DNA of 64,000 nt from Ditylenchus dipsaci (lineage: Eukaryota; Nematoda; Chromadorea; Rhabditida; Anguinidae): positions 230,614 through 294,613 of the forward strand of contig SADC01000054.1 of the NCBI GenBank assembly GCA_004194705.1. The letters are read 5' to 3'. The notes under the pieces were generated by a model. That model had not been told where the DNA came from, did no database searches, and worked only from the letters and a program-made list of their open reading frames with translations. Of this stretch, positions 23,232 to 35,800 are shown piece after piece (position 1 is the first letter of the stretch; every line of letters starts with the position of its first letter). The translations under genes and the position numbers were made by a program.

Positions 23232-23501
23232 ATATTATGAATTGTTGGGCGGAAACAGAAAAATCGTCAATCTTTTTTTTGATACACCAAATTTTAAGCT
23301 TCAGTGTTTTGATGCTTTAATGTTTGATTGTTTGTGTTATCATTTTTAATTTAGTTGTACTCAAATAAGAATGAAATTAGTCAAAATATCTCAAAAGGTC
23401 TTCTAGTTTTAAAAATAGGTAACTTGGATCTTAAGTAATTTTTTTTGAAAAATTAAAACTTTTAGCAAAGGAAATGTTAAGAAATGTTTCTTATTATGTG
23501 T

Positions 23502-24030
23502 TTAGCAGAAAAAGACGGTACTCATGTCGTTTAGTTCCCCCTTTTTTTCTAATATGTTTCGAATTTTTTTTAGTTTTTTAGATTTATTTTATAGACAACA
23601 TAGAACAGCTAAATTATACCGATGCATAAAATATTGATAACAGAGAGTTATGAAAGCACCTCTTTCATTGACAGATGTGCTCCTTCGAATATTGTATCAT
23701 GCCGAAACCCTACTTCTCTCTTGCATCTCTTGCGGTCGCAACGGAAAGATTGCTTGCCATTAGATCTTCTTCTGTAGCGCATGTGATTACCGCAGGCACA
23801 CAGACGCATGGAAGGAAGAACACCGAGTAGCTGAAGCCACTATTAAAATCCATTCTCATTCTTCCGGCGCACAAAAGGTAGTAGCTGATAAAGATTGAGC
23901 CCGCGGAGGAAGTCTATTGCTTAAAAGATCAACCGAAAAATGCAGTTGAAAATTAATATGCTCAACAACAAAAATTTATAAAAAAGCATTTAAAAAATGG
24001 GGGACTAAACGACATGAGTGCCCTGCTAAG
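23502..24030. repeat. Foldback with ACGACATGAGTAC-type ends
   Basis: TTAGCAG...CTCATGTCGTTTAGTTCCCC on the left pairs with GGGGACTAAACGACATGAG and CTGCTAA on the right. The interior is unique-looking and lacks a convincing ORF. Confidence 0.65.
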
Positions 24031-24269
24031 AAGAACAGCTAAGAACGCGATTTCGGGTCATTTTCCAACAAATTGAGGGAGAGGATACAGCAGAAGTACC
24101 TAAAGTAACATAAAACACCAACCACTTTTTGCAGCATCACATATTTGAAGAAACACTAATGCAATAAAGGTAAAATTAAGCATTGGCAATTTTCTTAGTA
24201 GCTTTGCTTCAAATAATAAATATAATGAAAATGTAGAAATAGTACTTTTCAAGAAAAGGAGCATTAATA

Positions 24270-24375
24270 TACAGTCGAACCTCGTTATAAGATACACCCA
24301 GGGACCGACCCCAGCTGTATCTTATAACGAGGTGTATCTTATATTGGGTGTATCTTATAACGAGGTTCTACTGTA
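24270..24375. mobile_element. Pogo/Tigger-type MITE
   Basis: TACAGTCGAACCTCGTTATAAGATACACC pairs with the right end ...CGAGGTTCTACTGTA; TA at each end. Confidence 0.75.
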
Positions 24376-25190
24376 TACAAAAAACAAAAAGGTAACCGAA
24401 AAGCGCTTTGATTACAATAATTTCGAATTCAAAATCTTAAAAAATTTGAAAATTTGCCAAACTATTGGTTGATTAAGCAAAATGCTGTCTTTTTTCAATA
24501 TACAGATCTGTCCATATGTGAGTATTGGTGTATCGATTTTTGTCCTATTCACTGCTTGTTGAAAATTAAGGCTAACCTGGTAAGCATAGAGATATGCTAT
24601 GTAAACGCTTTTGATGGTGATTGGAGAAAACACGTTCAACGTTTCAACAACATAAAATTTTACTTTTCAGTCTTCTACAAAACCCCTGAAACCAAGCTTT
24701 AAAAGACTCTCTATAAGATAACTAAATAGTATTTATCAACTTCGGAAAAGATTTTTGCCCGACACTTTTCGGAATGAAAAAATCCGCCCGGAAGGTCTTT
24801 TGTTTGTGAGTATAAAAACGGGTACTAGCTCAAAAATAACGCACCGGTGCTTTAATTAGAAATACGGTAAACCTTATTGGTGCCCCCCCCCCGTCAGATT
24901 TTTCTAAAAACGGTGTAGGTAAAATGGCCTCGAAAATTTGAAAAACGGTGTAGGTAAAACGGCCTAAAAATGGCCTGGTGCCCCCCCCCAGTCAGAAATT
25001 CCTGCGTACGCCACTGCCATGTCGTATTCAGAGATTCCCTTTCCATTAATTGTCTTGAAGGCGCTCCTCCAAATTTGTAGTCCGAAATCTGAAATCCAAC
25101 ATTAAAACTAAATTTGTTTATCGTAAGATAACACAAATATTAAATGAATTTTCATCTCCCCGTCTTTCGAATAAAAAAAATATCTAGTCA

Positions 25191-26095
25191 GTGTGGTTCT
25201 AGTGGACTATCTGTTGCCTTTTTTGCCTTGGTCCCCCCTGTTGATTTTTAACAAATTTCAGCACTTTTTGTCTTGGTCCCCCTGTTGATTTCATGATGAC
25301 TTTAAGATTTGTTTCAAGTTCTTTTTTTGTTTTGTCACGAAAATTTAAATTTCGTTTACTTGTTCTTGCATTTTACTTCATTAATTTGCTGTGACACGTG
25401 TTTAAAGATCTTTTTTAATAATACCGTTGGTCTTTTTTTTTGCACCATGTTTTTGAAGAATTTTGCACAAGTATATTCTTAACACGTCAATATACCGGTT
25501 GTTACCATACTTGGACGCCTCTGACAAACCACCGCCGCCACCGCCGGCGGCGTCGCCAACACCACCGCCGCCGCCGGCGCAAAAATCTTGCTGAATTTCA
25601 CCGCCGCCAGCGCCGCCGCCGCTTTGCCACGACCGCCACCGCCGGCGGCACTTTTCATTTCGCCGCCGCCGGCGCTTCCATCGCCGCCACCGCCGCCACC
25701 AGCTAACGCTTCACTGTCAAAAAAAATTTTCTGTTTAATTTATGTTTGTCATAGAATAAAATTTTTGCAAGAGAACAGTAAAATTCTAAATTATGTCATT
25801 TTATCATATTTTTGAAAATCACTATTCCGCGTTTGGCTTGAGTTCAGAATATTTTCTTTCCATGTGAATTGTATATTGTAAGAATAAAAGCGTTTGACTA
25901 AAAATCCTCTGATTAATGTTTTGAAAATTAAACGAGCGCATCGCATTGGGGCATGCAGAAAATTTCGGTACAAAAAATGTTAATCTCAATTTTGTTAAAA
26001 TCAGCAGGGGGACCAAGACAAAAAGTGCTTGAATTTGTTAAAAAATCAACAGGGGGGACCAAGGCAAAAAAGGCAACAGATAGTCCACTAGAACC
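25191..26095. repeat. Foldback containing a GCC-rich tract
   Basis: Arms carrying GGTTCTAGTGGACTATCTGT and CTTGGTCCCCCTGTTGATTT pair with 26000-26095. The loop includes a 170-bp GCC/CGG-rich tract (25530-25700) whose Pro/Ala/Arg-rich frames come from composition. Confidence 0.75.
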
Positions 26096-26112
26096 CTAGT
26101 CAAAACAGCAAA

Positions 26113-26358
26113 ACGTATTTTCTCCCCTCTCTTATAAATCCCCCTCTGTAATAACACCCCCTATATGGACCTCATATTTCAGCATAAAGAAAATATTTTG
26201 AAAATCTATTTTTCGCGTTTTCTTAATTACCACGAGTTTTTTGATTCCACTTTTCAGATGTTGGTTGAGCACCCGAAAATATCGAAATCGACCTCAAAAT
26301 TTTCCCACTTTTGAGGTTGAACAAGAAATCCCCGGGGATTTAATACAGAAATACGGTA
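26113..26358. mobile_element. CCGTATTTTCTC-type MITE, diverged
   Basis: Left end CGTATTTTCTCCCCTCTC, right end CAGAAATACGGTA; relative of 17522-17787. Confidence 0.5.
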
Positions 26359-26451
26359 ATTGTAAAAAGTTGGGAGCAGAAGAATAAGTAAAAAAATTCA
26401 TGCTTACCTGTAATTTGAAAATCTAGATGAAAGCGCATGTAAAGTTATTTT

Positions 26452-26688
26452 GAAGGACCATGCCCCTGCGTTCTGAACTGTCTCTGCCAAATCAAAAATT
26501 TTCGCCTAATCTCCGAACATCTGTACGTATTTTTTAACTCGGTTTCTAACAAAAAAGGCCTAGAATTTAATTTTTAGGTATAGTTTCGTTTAGAAACCAA
26601 GTTAATACATCCGTACAGAAGTTCAATGATCAGGAAATTTTTTGAATTGGCGGGGGACATTCGTGGACGTAGACGGGCATGGTCCTTT
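26452..26688. repeat. TTAAAG-type foldback
   Basis: Ends AAGGACCATGCCCCTGCG and ACGGGCATGGTCCTTTAA. The arms share TTTAACTCGGTTTCTAACAAA-like words with the element at 47813. Confidence 0.65.
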
Positions 26689-27010
26689 AAGAAAGAAAAA
26701 AACTGCTGGTTCTGCCTTTTGTCATTGTGTGTAACGCACGGGTATCCTGCTTTTAAGACATCCTACTGAAAATTTTGATTTCGAGAACTTTTTTATGTTG
26801 GACATATATGGTAGCCAGTTATTATTGTTTAATCGAAAACTCAAAAAATTAAGTAAATAATAAATCTCGTCAAATGCTACGCGTCAAATCAAACAAAAAA
26901 TTAATTTTCAACTAAAGTTTTTTGTTATTGAAAAGTCTGATGAAAAAAGTTAGTTCCTTGTCATCAAACATATTTTACCAGCTGTATAAACACTGATAAA
27001 TCTCAAAGGT

Positions 27011-27020
27011 TTATATATAA
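27011..27020 (+). promoter_or_regulatory. TATA box of the cellulase gene
   Basis: TTATATATAA lies 43-52 bp upstream of the cellulase ATG, a plausible core promoter for a short 5' leader. No experimental start is known. Confidence 0.45.
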
Positions 27021-27062
27021 GCGATCAAAAATGGTAGAAACCATGTTACAAGCACTGCTTTC

Positions 27063-29585
27063 ATGCATTGCCTTTACTTGCTGCTTGCCATTTTCTGCTA
27101 TTCAGCTTTAGCTGCTCCTCCACCTTATGGACAGTTATCTGTATCTGGCACTAAACTGAAAGGCTCCAAAGGTCAGAATGTGGCGTTGCGCGGCATGTCT
27201 TTGTATTGGAGTCAGTGGAAAGGCCAGTTCTACAACGCTGAAGTCATCAAAGCTTTGAAATGCTCTTGGAACACCAATGTATTTCGAGCAGCTATGGCTG
27301 TGGATTAATGGCGGATATTTGACTAATCCAAGTGTGAGTTAGCCAAATCACCACGGTTGTGCAAGCAGCAATTGATCTAGGTACTAATAACCAGTCTTGT
27401 AAACAGCGCCGGCGCGAGCGCCGGCGGCGAAAAAAATAGAGCCGGCGCCGGCGGCGACGCCGAGCGCCGGCGGCATTTTTCAAAGAAAATAAATAAGGAT
27501 ACGATGCTGTTTTGAAAAGAAAATTATGAGATATGTTAATAACATTTAATCGGCTTAGCTTCTACTACAAATATAGTTTTAGACATACCCTCAAGTCTAT
27601 AAGATGGCTAAATATATTTTACCGACTCCCAGCGACACTTCTGCAGTGGAAAGTTTATTTTTCATTGTTACTTTTAACACTATTGGACACAAAGGAAGGA
27701 CCGGCCGAAAATTACTGAAGAGAAAAGCGATTATGAATTTCAACGAAAAATTTATTCGAATTTGATGTGTATCTATACGTCCGTTCTGGCTAATGTAACA
27801 TCAAAAAAAAATTTCCAAGAACCTCTTATTTTGGCACCACAGCGACAAAAATTCGTATGAATTTCTAATATTATGATGGCGGCGTGCGGCGACGATTTTT
27901 CGCCGCCGCCGGCGCTCGGCGACAAAAAAAATGAGCCGGCGCTCGGCGCCGGCGGCGGCGGCGAAAAAAAAAGCCGGCGCTTGGCGCCGGCCGCGAAATT
28001 TTTCGATTTACAAGACTGCTAATAACTAGATATTTTAGAGTTTTAATATAAAAAAAATCATTTCAGGCATGTATGTGATCATCGACTGGCATACTGATGT
28101 GACCTACCAGGCCAGGCCGTTGATTTCTTCGGAAAAATGGCTCAGAAGTATGCCGGTGTGCCTAATGTGCTCTATGAGATTTACAACGAGCCTGTACACA
28201 TGTCTTGGACCAATGAACTTGTTCCCTACCACACTGCTGTGATCAAGGCCATCCGCAAGTATGACACCAAAAACATTATTATTGTGGAACTCCTCTCTGG
28301 AGTCAAGATGTGGATGTTGCTTCAAAAAATCCCATCCAAAACCAAACAAACATCATGTACACATTGCATTACTATTGCTGGAGAACACAAACAATGGTTG
28401 CGTGACAAAGCCCAGACAGCCTTGAACAATGGCCTGCCAATATTTATCACTGAATACGGCACTACTAATTTACAAGCCAAAGGGAGTGTAGATGTGGAAT
28501 CCAGCAACGCTTGGTGGAAATTTGTTGATGATAACCAAATTTCCCAGGCAAATTGGGGTATGGACGATGTCGATGAAAACACAGCAGCAGTTGCTGTAGG
28601 AAACTCCAACAACTCTTGCTGCTATTAGCTCTGACGCTAGTCTGACTACTTCAGGAAAACTTGTTAAGGCACACTACAACGCACAGAACAATGGAGTGAG
28701 TTGCAGTGGCACAGGTGAGCACATCAAACACATTTATTACACCGTATTTTCTCTATGAACTATTCTCTTTTTTCAATTACTCCTTTTGTAATAATCAGAT
28801 AATTAGAAATTAGACTAGGCTAATTAATAGGATGGTATGTGAGATTAACGTCAAAAGATTTATACATTCCGTGAAAACTCATAAATAACCTTCCCTCTAA
28901 GGGGGCGGGGGTAGTGGCTTATTTATCGGGTTTTTGGGTTGCTAGCTTCGTTACGACATACTAAGAGGGGTCATTTATGACTCGCCGTCATGCAGTCGAA
29001 CCTGGATATAACAACACCCGAGAAGTATGTTCCTGCCTAAGGTCCGACACTTTTTACCCTGATTTTTTAAGGCTTTTGCGACTTTAATTGAATTTATGCC
29101 TTCTAACCAAAGTTAATAAAGTCTTTGAAGTCTATAGTTTGTTTATTTGTAGCAGTGACTTCTAAAGCGACTACCAAATCGAATGCGGCAACAACCAAAG
29201 CCTCAGCAGCAACAACTAAAGCTGCCATATCAAACAATAAACTTACAGTTGTACCAGTAATAAGCAAAAATTGGAGCGGCGGGTTTCAAGTAGATTTTGT
29301 CTTCACTAACAACGATTCCAAAGCTATTTGCTCTGCTATATTTACTTATGCCCTTAAGTCTGGAGTAAGTTTTCGCTATCTAAAGTCAAGGAATAAAAAA
29401 AAGTTTTGTAGCAAGTTTTGAACAGCTCATGGAACATGGAAGCTGGATCTAGCTCTAGTCAGTTCAAAACTTCCCAGTTGGACCAACATTCCTGGCGGAA
29501 GCAAATATAAAGATACTGGATTAGTATCAATGGAAGTAATAGCACATTACCATCTGTAAGCTGCATCTCTTACGCATATTGCTAA
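27063..29585 (+). CDS. eng: Secreted GH5 beta-1,4-endoglucanase with CBM2
   Basis: Exons about 27063-27380, 28067-28714, 29153-29364 and 29412-29585. Residues 1-17 form a signal peptide cut after ALA. The mature enzyme starts PPYGQLSVSG and carries the GH5 landmarks IIDWHTDV, the general acid/base Glu in YEIYNEPV, and the nucleophile Glu in FITEYGTT. A Thr/Ala/Lys linker leads to a CBM2 (NWSGGFQVDFVFTN, SSWN, LPSWTN). The family hydrolyses plant cellulose; in plant-parasitic nematodes it is secreted from gland cells and was acquired from bacteria. At least eight single-base frame breaks occur (near 27306, 27336, 27350, 28113, 28293, 28374, 28592, 29466, 29532), mostly in short homopolymers; the catalytic residues survive on either side. 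Intron 1 holds a hAT element three bases past the donor. It is convergent with panB, about 550 bp away. Confidence 0.88.
27392..28018. mobile_element. hAT-like MITE with GCCGGCG word interior
   Basis: Perfect 8-bp target duplication CTAATAAC (27384-27391 and 28019-28026). TIR CAGTCTTGTAAA. Arms of repeated GCCGGCGC/GGCGGCGA words next to each end surround a plain AT-rich centre. It is inserted in cellulase intron 1. Confidence 0.9.
28991..29050. mobile_element. Pogo-type MITE end, partial
   Basis: CAGTCGAACCTGGATATAACA matches the MITE TIR, but no right end was found. It lies in cellulase intron 2. Confidence 0.45.
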
Positions 29586-30132
29586 GCTTTTTAGTAGTTA
29601 TAATTGCAGAATAATTATTATATAGTAACATAAAGAAATTGCTCATTGTAGAATGATATTATTAATATCAATGAATTGTGATTCCAGAAGAAGTCTACAA
29701 CAAAACTCAATGAATGACTTGCATTTTGACGAAAATTTCTTGGTCCCTACTAAAGTTTTCGATTTTGCTATCTTTTAGGTCGCTCCGGAAATTCGCGGAA
29801 TTCCGGCTTGATACTAAAATCGTGTTGTGTTGGATTTTTTAAATTTGTTGTTGACCTATTTCCGACTTTTTTGTGTTTTGTAAACGGAATATTCTTTACT
29901 CGAAAACTCCAGCCAGTTTGGAAGCTAAAAAGCTAAGAAAAAGTCCATTGAAAATTTAAAAAGCGTCAAAACGCCAGCGCGAAATTCGGCAAACTTTTGG
30001 GACAACCTAATATGTTGCATAAAAAGCTTTTAAAAATTGAGAAAAGTTTTTTATTCACTTTTCAGAAAAAAACAATAATTTTAATAAGAAGCAGAATAAA
30101 GAAAACCATGTTTTATCAAAAAGTTCAGCTTT

Positions 30133-31156
30133 TTAATGAAAGCTATGTTTATCATCAGGAAACTTTCCTTCTCGAACATCTGCAACGTAATTAGCAATGG
30201 CTGTGGAAATTGAACCATCTCCTGTTTCGGCCAAAAAGTTGTTTGTAAACTTGTACTTTTTGCCACTTATTCCGAGAATATCATAACTCTAAACCAAACT
30301 TCTTACAAGACAGATTTAAACAATCTCTTACAGTTAATACTTGTCCATCACATTGTGGACCAGCTCCAATACCGATCACAGGAATTTCGAGTGTCTTGCT
30401 CAATCTTTGACCCAACTTTTCTGGTACACACTCGATAACAAGCAGCTGTGCACCAGCCTGTTGCACAGCTAACGCATCGGCTACAAGCTTCTCAGCTGCG
30501 CTTTCTTCTTTGCCTTGCACCTGAATAATAAAATATATGCAGGGTTTAAAATTGCTTTTAATTGCTATTTTTGTCATATTTTAGGGCCGGCTCTTTATAT
30601 TATTTAGCCACTAACCTTATATCCACCCAGAGAGTGAACACTCTGAGGCGTGAGACCTAGAGACCAGACACAGGTATAGATCTGGTAGTCAATGCTTTAT
30701 TATGTCCAAACACAAGTCAGTGGCCCCTTCAACCTTGATCATAGCTGCTCCAGCCTCAGCTAGAAGGGTAGCTCCAGCAGTGACTGCTTGCTGAACACTT
30801 TGCATGCACAGGAAAGGCATGTCTGCTATTAGGAAGACTGTGGGAGAAGGACTGCTTCTGGTCAAGCCTCGATGAACAGCTTTAGTGTGATAGATCATTT
30901 GTTGAAGGGTGACTGGAAGGGTACTATCTTCTCCTTGGATCAAATTGCCTAGGCTGTCTCCCACCAAAATGACATCCACTCCAGCCTGGTCCATTAGCAT
31001 GGAAAATGAAGCATCGTAAGCAGTCAACATCACTATTTTCTGCTTGTCCTCCTTCATTTGGCGCAGTTTGGGAACAGTGATTGGCTGTTTAGCTTTGAGG
31101 GGTAAACTTGGCGAAGCAACAGCAGCATTAGCATCAGAGCCATTTGTAAGAACCAT
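30133..31156 (-). CDS. panB: Ketopantoate hydroxymethyltransferase
   Basis: Exons on the minus strand are 31156-30616, 30520-30332 and 30288-30133, about 295 aa (bacterial PanB about 265-280). The enzyme adds a hydroxymethyl group from methylene-tetrahydrofolate to alpha-ketoisovalerate, the first committed step to pantothenate. Visible motifs: KIVMLTAYDASFSMLMDQAG, VDVILVGDSLG (Mg-binding region), DMPFLCMQS, MIKVEGA, LGLTPQSVHSLGGYK, LLVIECVPEKL (catalytic Glu region), IPVIGIGAGPQCDGQVL, and a C-terminal YVADVREGKFP. The start at MVLTNGS was chosen over an upstream ATG because the extra residues look like leader. Two single-base deletions fall in exon 1 (near 30691 and 30672); repairing both makes exon length and phase fit exactly. 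Animals normally lack panB, so horizontal origin is likely; the spliceosomal introns show it is a nuclear gene. AATAAA lies at 30055-30050 (minus). Confidence 0.88.
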
Positions 31157-31849
31157 TTTGGTGGTTAGAAGATGAGTTGGACAAATGAATTCGCAACATT
31201 TATATACTACATGTCCTAAGTTGTTTTGCAACTTGTTCTTTAAATTTATGTAGTTGACCATAAGATTTAGAAGAAACAAAAACAATAAAATATTTCAGCG
31301 AAATTGTTGTGAAACACAGCAATAAAAGTCTTTGTAAGATCATTCTAAAAAAAGAAAGATCAAAGTATACAGAACTCAAACAGTTTATGGACAACCTTGA
31401 TGTCAAATTACAAATATTTCCAACTCGTGGAAGTGCAGTTAAAATTTGAGTAGCTAGTGGAAAGATAAAACTAGAGCTGTGAAATAGGTAATTTCCAACA
31501 GAAATTCTCGAAACAGTAAATTTCTAAGAACTAATTTTATGATGCACGAAATTTTTCGTTTTTCACTGACATTTGAAACAAGGTGACTGTCTTACAGGCG
31601 TCTATTATAAACTTTTTCATGTTCCCCTGATTTAAGTGACAGATCCACTGGTATTCCCAGCCATGTTTGATAACATTTTGATGCATTATCCTACAAAGCT
31701 CCGTTTTTTAACTTTAATGGGCAAAATCTCACATTTTTTCGCATTCTGGGTTGTATACCTTTTGAGGTGGGTATCTTGTGTTTTCCCACCTATTCTTATG
31801 TGCACAGCACTTTTAAGACTTTTTTGACTACTTACTACAACAAAAAATG

Positions 31850-31885
31850 TTTGCTCCCACCTGGATTCGAACCAGCGACCCTAAA
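31850..31885 (-). repeat. tRNA-like T-arm fragment
   Basis: On the minus strand, GTCGCTGGTTCGAATCCAGG is followed by GTGGGAGCA, resembling a T-arm and 3' acceptor strand. No matching 5' acceptor or anticodon arm was found, so it is not called as a tRNA gene. Confidence 0.5.
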
Positions 31886-31889
31886 ATGA

Positions 31890-32897
31890 CTTGGTCACCT
31901 GTGTTTGTTTTGCTTAATTTACCAACAATGCACCGTGCACGAAGAATGTACGACAGCGTAAAAGATGCAGCTCGAAAACTCTACCGAAATAATATATACA
32001 CAGGCGGGTGGAAAGCGTTAAAGCCAAAAACTCAAAAGCGTCGCAGAGCTTCACTCCATAATACTATATTTAGATTTTTTCATTATTTCCGTCACTGCCT
32101 TTTAATTTTTAGATTTTTCTTTTTTTAAGGTTATTTTTGAATTTAAGGTTTTCCTTTTATTTGGAACCTCAAATCTTCAGAACTTTTGATATTTTAGGTC
32201 AATTGTGTCTGTCGGCTATCAAGTCAAAAAAATTTTCGGCGCTCAAAACTCAATAAGCCCTTGATCGAAAAACAACTTTTTTAAAAGCTATAAATGTAAT
32301 GCTCAAGTCTCAAAGTAATGTTCAAGCTAAGTCTGCGTAGCTCATGGCACATAAAAAACGCAAAAAAAAACAAATTTATAAAATCTTGATTTTAGGCTGA
32401 GATATAGGTCTATGAGGAGGGCCGTTATATACAGTCGATGCTTTATATAACATACAATTCTTCGTTTTTTTGTAAAATACTTTTTATTTTTTGCTTTATT
32501 TTTAATTCTGAGCATACCCGTCCCCTTGAAATTTCGTGCTTGATATTTCTTTTTTTTTAGAATTTTTTGTTTCAAAGAAATTTCTGAGAAAATGTCTGAA
32601 ACTCGAAATGTTCACTTCTAGTCTACTGTAGCAAATACGGCATTTCAAAAATACAGAAAATTAGAAGGTTTAGAAAAAATACAGATATTTTAGAATAGTA
32701 CATCCCAGGCCTGCTTATAAATTATTTGATAGATGTTTTGTTCCACAACGAAGTTATGTTTCCCACATTGTGTCCATCAGCTATCAAGTAAGACATTGCT
32801 TGGTTCAATACGTATATTCTGTCTTTAAATTACTAAATTGAAAATCTTAATTTTAACTCAATGATATTTCAGTATAATCCAAATTTGTGTGTCAACA
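31890..32897. other. Intergenic tract upstream of eEF1B delta
   Basis: AT-rich. Holds a single pogo-type TIR end at 32432 (TACAGTCGATGCTTTATA) and a splice acceptor TTTCAG at 32867-32872 in the 5' leader, which could serve a leader intron or trans-splicing. No further gene was seen. Confidence 0.5.
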
Positions 32898-35800
32898 ATG
32901 TCAGCTCAATCTCTTCTTTCGGAAGTGCCCTCCAACCTTGCAACCCAGCATGTCATCAAATCTGCAGACCAACTGTATTTCAAAGACAAACAGGTGTACA
33001 CGCAACCACAGACTGAGGTCCTGCATTCAGCAGGGGCCAAGGCTAATGGCTCTGACAACAAGGTAGTTTAAGGGTTCGACACAAGTTTTAGAGTTAAGTA
33101 AAACCACCTTCTTGTTCAGGAAAAGTCGACTAGTGGATCCGAGAGTCAGCCACTAAGCGCGTTTCTACTCTTCAAAACAAGCTTAAGGAAGGCATTGAAG
33201 CAGTCTACAAAACTGTTGACCACGCTCTCCATGGAGATACTACAGTAAATTTTTCAAAAATAATTTATCACTGATGAAGAAGAGTATTTTTTCTAGCAAC
33301 TAGCAATGCATCTTCGACCGATGTTGAAGCTCTACGTAAAGACGTGGCTAACCTCAAAACTGAGAACCAACAGATGCACAAAGAGATTGCTGAGATTCGC
33401 CAAATCTTGCAAAAGGTAAAATACAGTTGTAAAAATCTTTCGGCCCTATTTTACTTACGGTAGCGATTTTATAAAAGGATCCTCTCATGTTTTTTTCAAA
33501 AAATTTATACACATATTCTAGTGTAATCTTTTATTTTTGCTAAATAGAATAGTTCATAAAAGAAATAGTTCGTAAAAGCTTGGTAGAACAAGAGAAAGCA
33601 GTGAATCTGCAAGTAGGGCTAAAATATGTTATCAGGAATCAAAAAGATGTAAAAACCATAGGGTACTTTTTTTAAAATCGGTACCTCAAGTAAAATAAGG
33701 CCAATCTTTCACATCAATTCATTTTATATATCTCATTTCATGATCTGTTTTCTAAATCAAAGTTTATTGTTTCTTAAAAAGTTTCTCTTTCATCCATTCC
33801 ATTTATCCTATTCATGTATCTATCTTTTTTTCAAGGTTTATTTTGTCTGTCTTATTGATTCAGCACCATCAACCTATGTCTGGTGTCTTCGCAAGCCTCG
33901 GACACAAAGTGCTCATTATGGGCGACGGGAACTTGTCCTTCAGTTTGGCTTTAGCTCGACTTTTACCTGAGGTTAATAGTTACAAATTTAAATTCACTGA
34001 AATTTTGATATAAAAAAGGTTTCAGAAAAGCATCGTGGCCAGCGTGCTCGAATCTCGAGCCCAATTTGTGAGCACATATCCATCTGGTCGATACAACTTG
34101 AAGCAGCTAGAGTTTTGCCCAAATGTTGAAGTCAGGTTCAGTGTTGATGCTACAAATGTACAAAAAAGCTGGCCTGTGGAACCAGGCTATTTCACAGGTA
34201 AAACAGCAAAATAATTTTACTTGTTACACATTTAAATTTAGACATCATCATGAACTTCCCACATCATGGAGGCAAAAGCAACTTCAAGAAGAGCAGAGAA
34301 TTGATCCATCAAATTTTTGCTGTCTTTCCCATACTCTGATGACAACAAATGTTACCAGGTTTCACCTGACTCTAGCCAAGGGACAGTCTGGAGTGAGCCG
34401 AAATATGCGAATTCTTCAAATTTTCTGGTAAATAAGATGCCAGAGCACGAAAAAGATAGCTGGCAAGTGCTTTACACAGCTGCCATATCAGCTTTACGTG
34501 CAGAAAACGTTGAAATATTTTTACCACAACAATTTGTTGGATATCAGCCGGCTGGTTACAAAAACCGAGACCAGATGTTCCATAATGAGCAGATGTCTTT
34601 GACATTTAGCTTTGTTAAAGTAAGCTCATATTTTAAAAGAATAGTTGAAAAACATTTAAAAAATTACATTTTTAGTCTTGTGATTTTGATCCGAAGAAAA
34701 GATTGACGCTGGGTGAAGCACTATTAATCGAAGCCAAAACGAACTTATTTCCAAATAGAAACATCAACTGCTGCACCTATCATTTACTTCGTCCCATATT
34801 TCAACACGATATTTCTATCCTTTTGCCGATTCATTAAATGGAAAGATTGAAGAGTCTCAACACCAACTTTTTATTTTGATTCAAGTAAGGATCATAGAAA
34901 TTTTAAAGTCATCTAAACAAATACGGTTTATTAAGACACTTGTTGGTCCATTTATTGTTAGCGTGGATGAAGTGATTGAGCTGCGAACTACCTGTCCCAA
35001 GTCTAAACTGCACAACCGTATATATAGACTGTGTTGGCAGGGTTGGAGTGTTCCTCTTAGCAAGGAGTTGTGCAACCTCTACCAAGAAGACTTGCGTCTT
35101 CTAATTCACCAATATTTCCAATCTTCTAATTGTGGTCTTTCACTCTTAGTGTCTACTGTTGAATCCATTTGTGCTGATGTATACCTATGTAACCCAAACC
35201 TCTTTTTGTTTTTAAATTGTCTTTCGCTATCTTTGTTATATCTTACTAATCTTTTTGATCTTCAATTTTTTTATCTTTCTAGCTAACAGTTACCTGTGGA
35301 GCCGCTACTACACCTGCTGCTCCAGCTGCAGCCCCAGCTACTTCTGCCAAAAAGGCTGAAGCTGATGCCGATGAAGACTTTGACTTGTTCGGCTCAGAAG
35401 GCTCGGAGGACGAGGAGGAGTCTGCGGAGCAGAAACGTGTCCGCGATGAGCGCTTAGCTGCTTATGCTGAAAAAAAGGTAAAATTTTCTTTTACTCTACC
35501 CATATAAATTAATTTATTTTAGTCGAAGAAACCAGGAGTCATTGCCAAATCTTCTGTGATCCTTGACATTAAACCTTGGGAAGACACTACTAACATGGTA
35601 GAAATGGAAGAGAAAGTGCGAACTATTGAGTTGGACGGTCTTTTGTGGGAGCAGGTAGGGTTTGCAGTTTGCTTTGTATTTATCTTATTTAATATCTTGA
35701 TTTAGCCAAACTGGTTCCTATTGGTTATGGCATAAAAAAGTTGCAAATCGTCTGCACCGTGGAAGATTTGAAAGTCTCCGTGGACGACTTGATTGAGCGA

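Larger units (their letters stand above)
21095..27010. other. Gene-free tract of nested repeats
   Basis: Besides the foldbacks and MITEs listed separately, this tract contains C-runs (21189, 22233, 24884, 24980) and the GCC tract. The small open frames have no family likeness. Nothing convincing as a gene was seen. Confidence 0.6.

Noticed and set aside
25440..25815. Arg/His-rich and Pro/Ala-rich open frames
   Set aside because: Composition artefact of the GCC tract in a foldback; no start context or family.
31850..31930. tRNA gene on the minus strand
   Set aside because: Only the T-arm and 3' acceptor side look right; no pairing 5' acceptor or anticodon arm.
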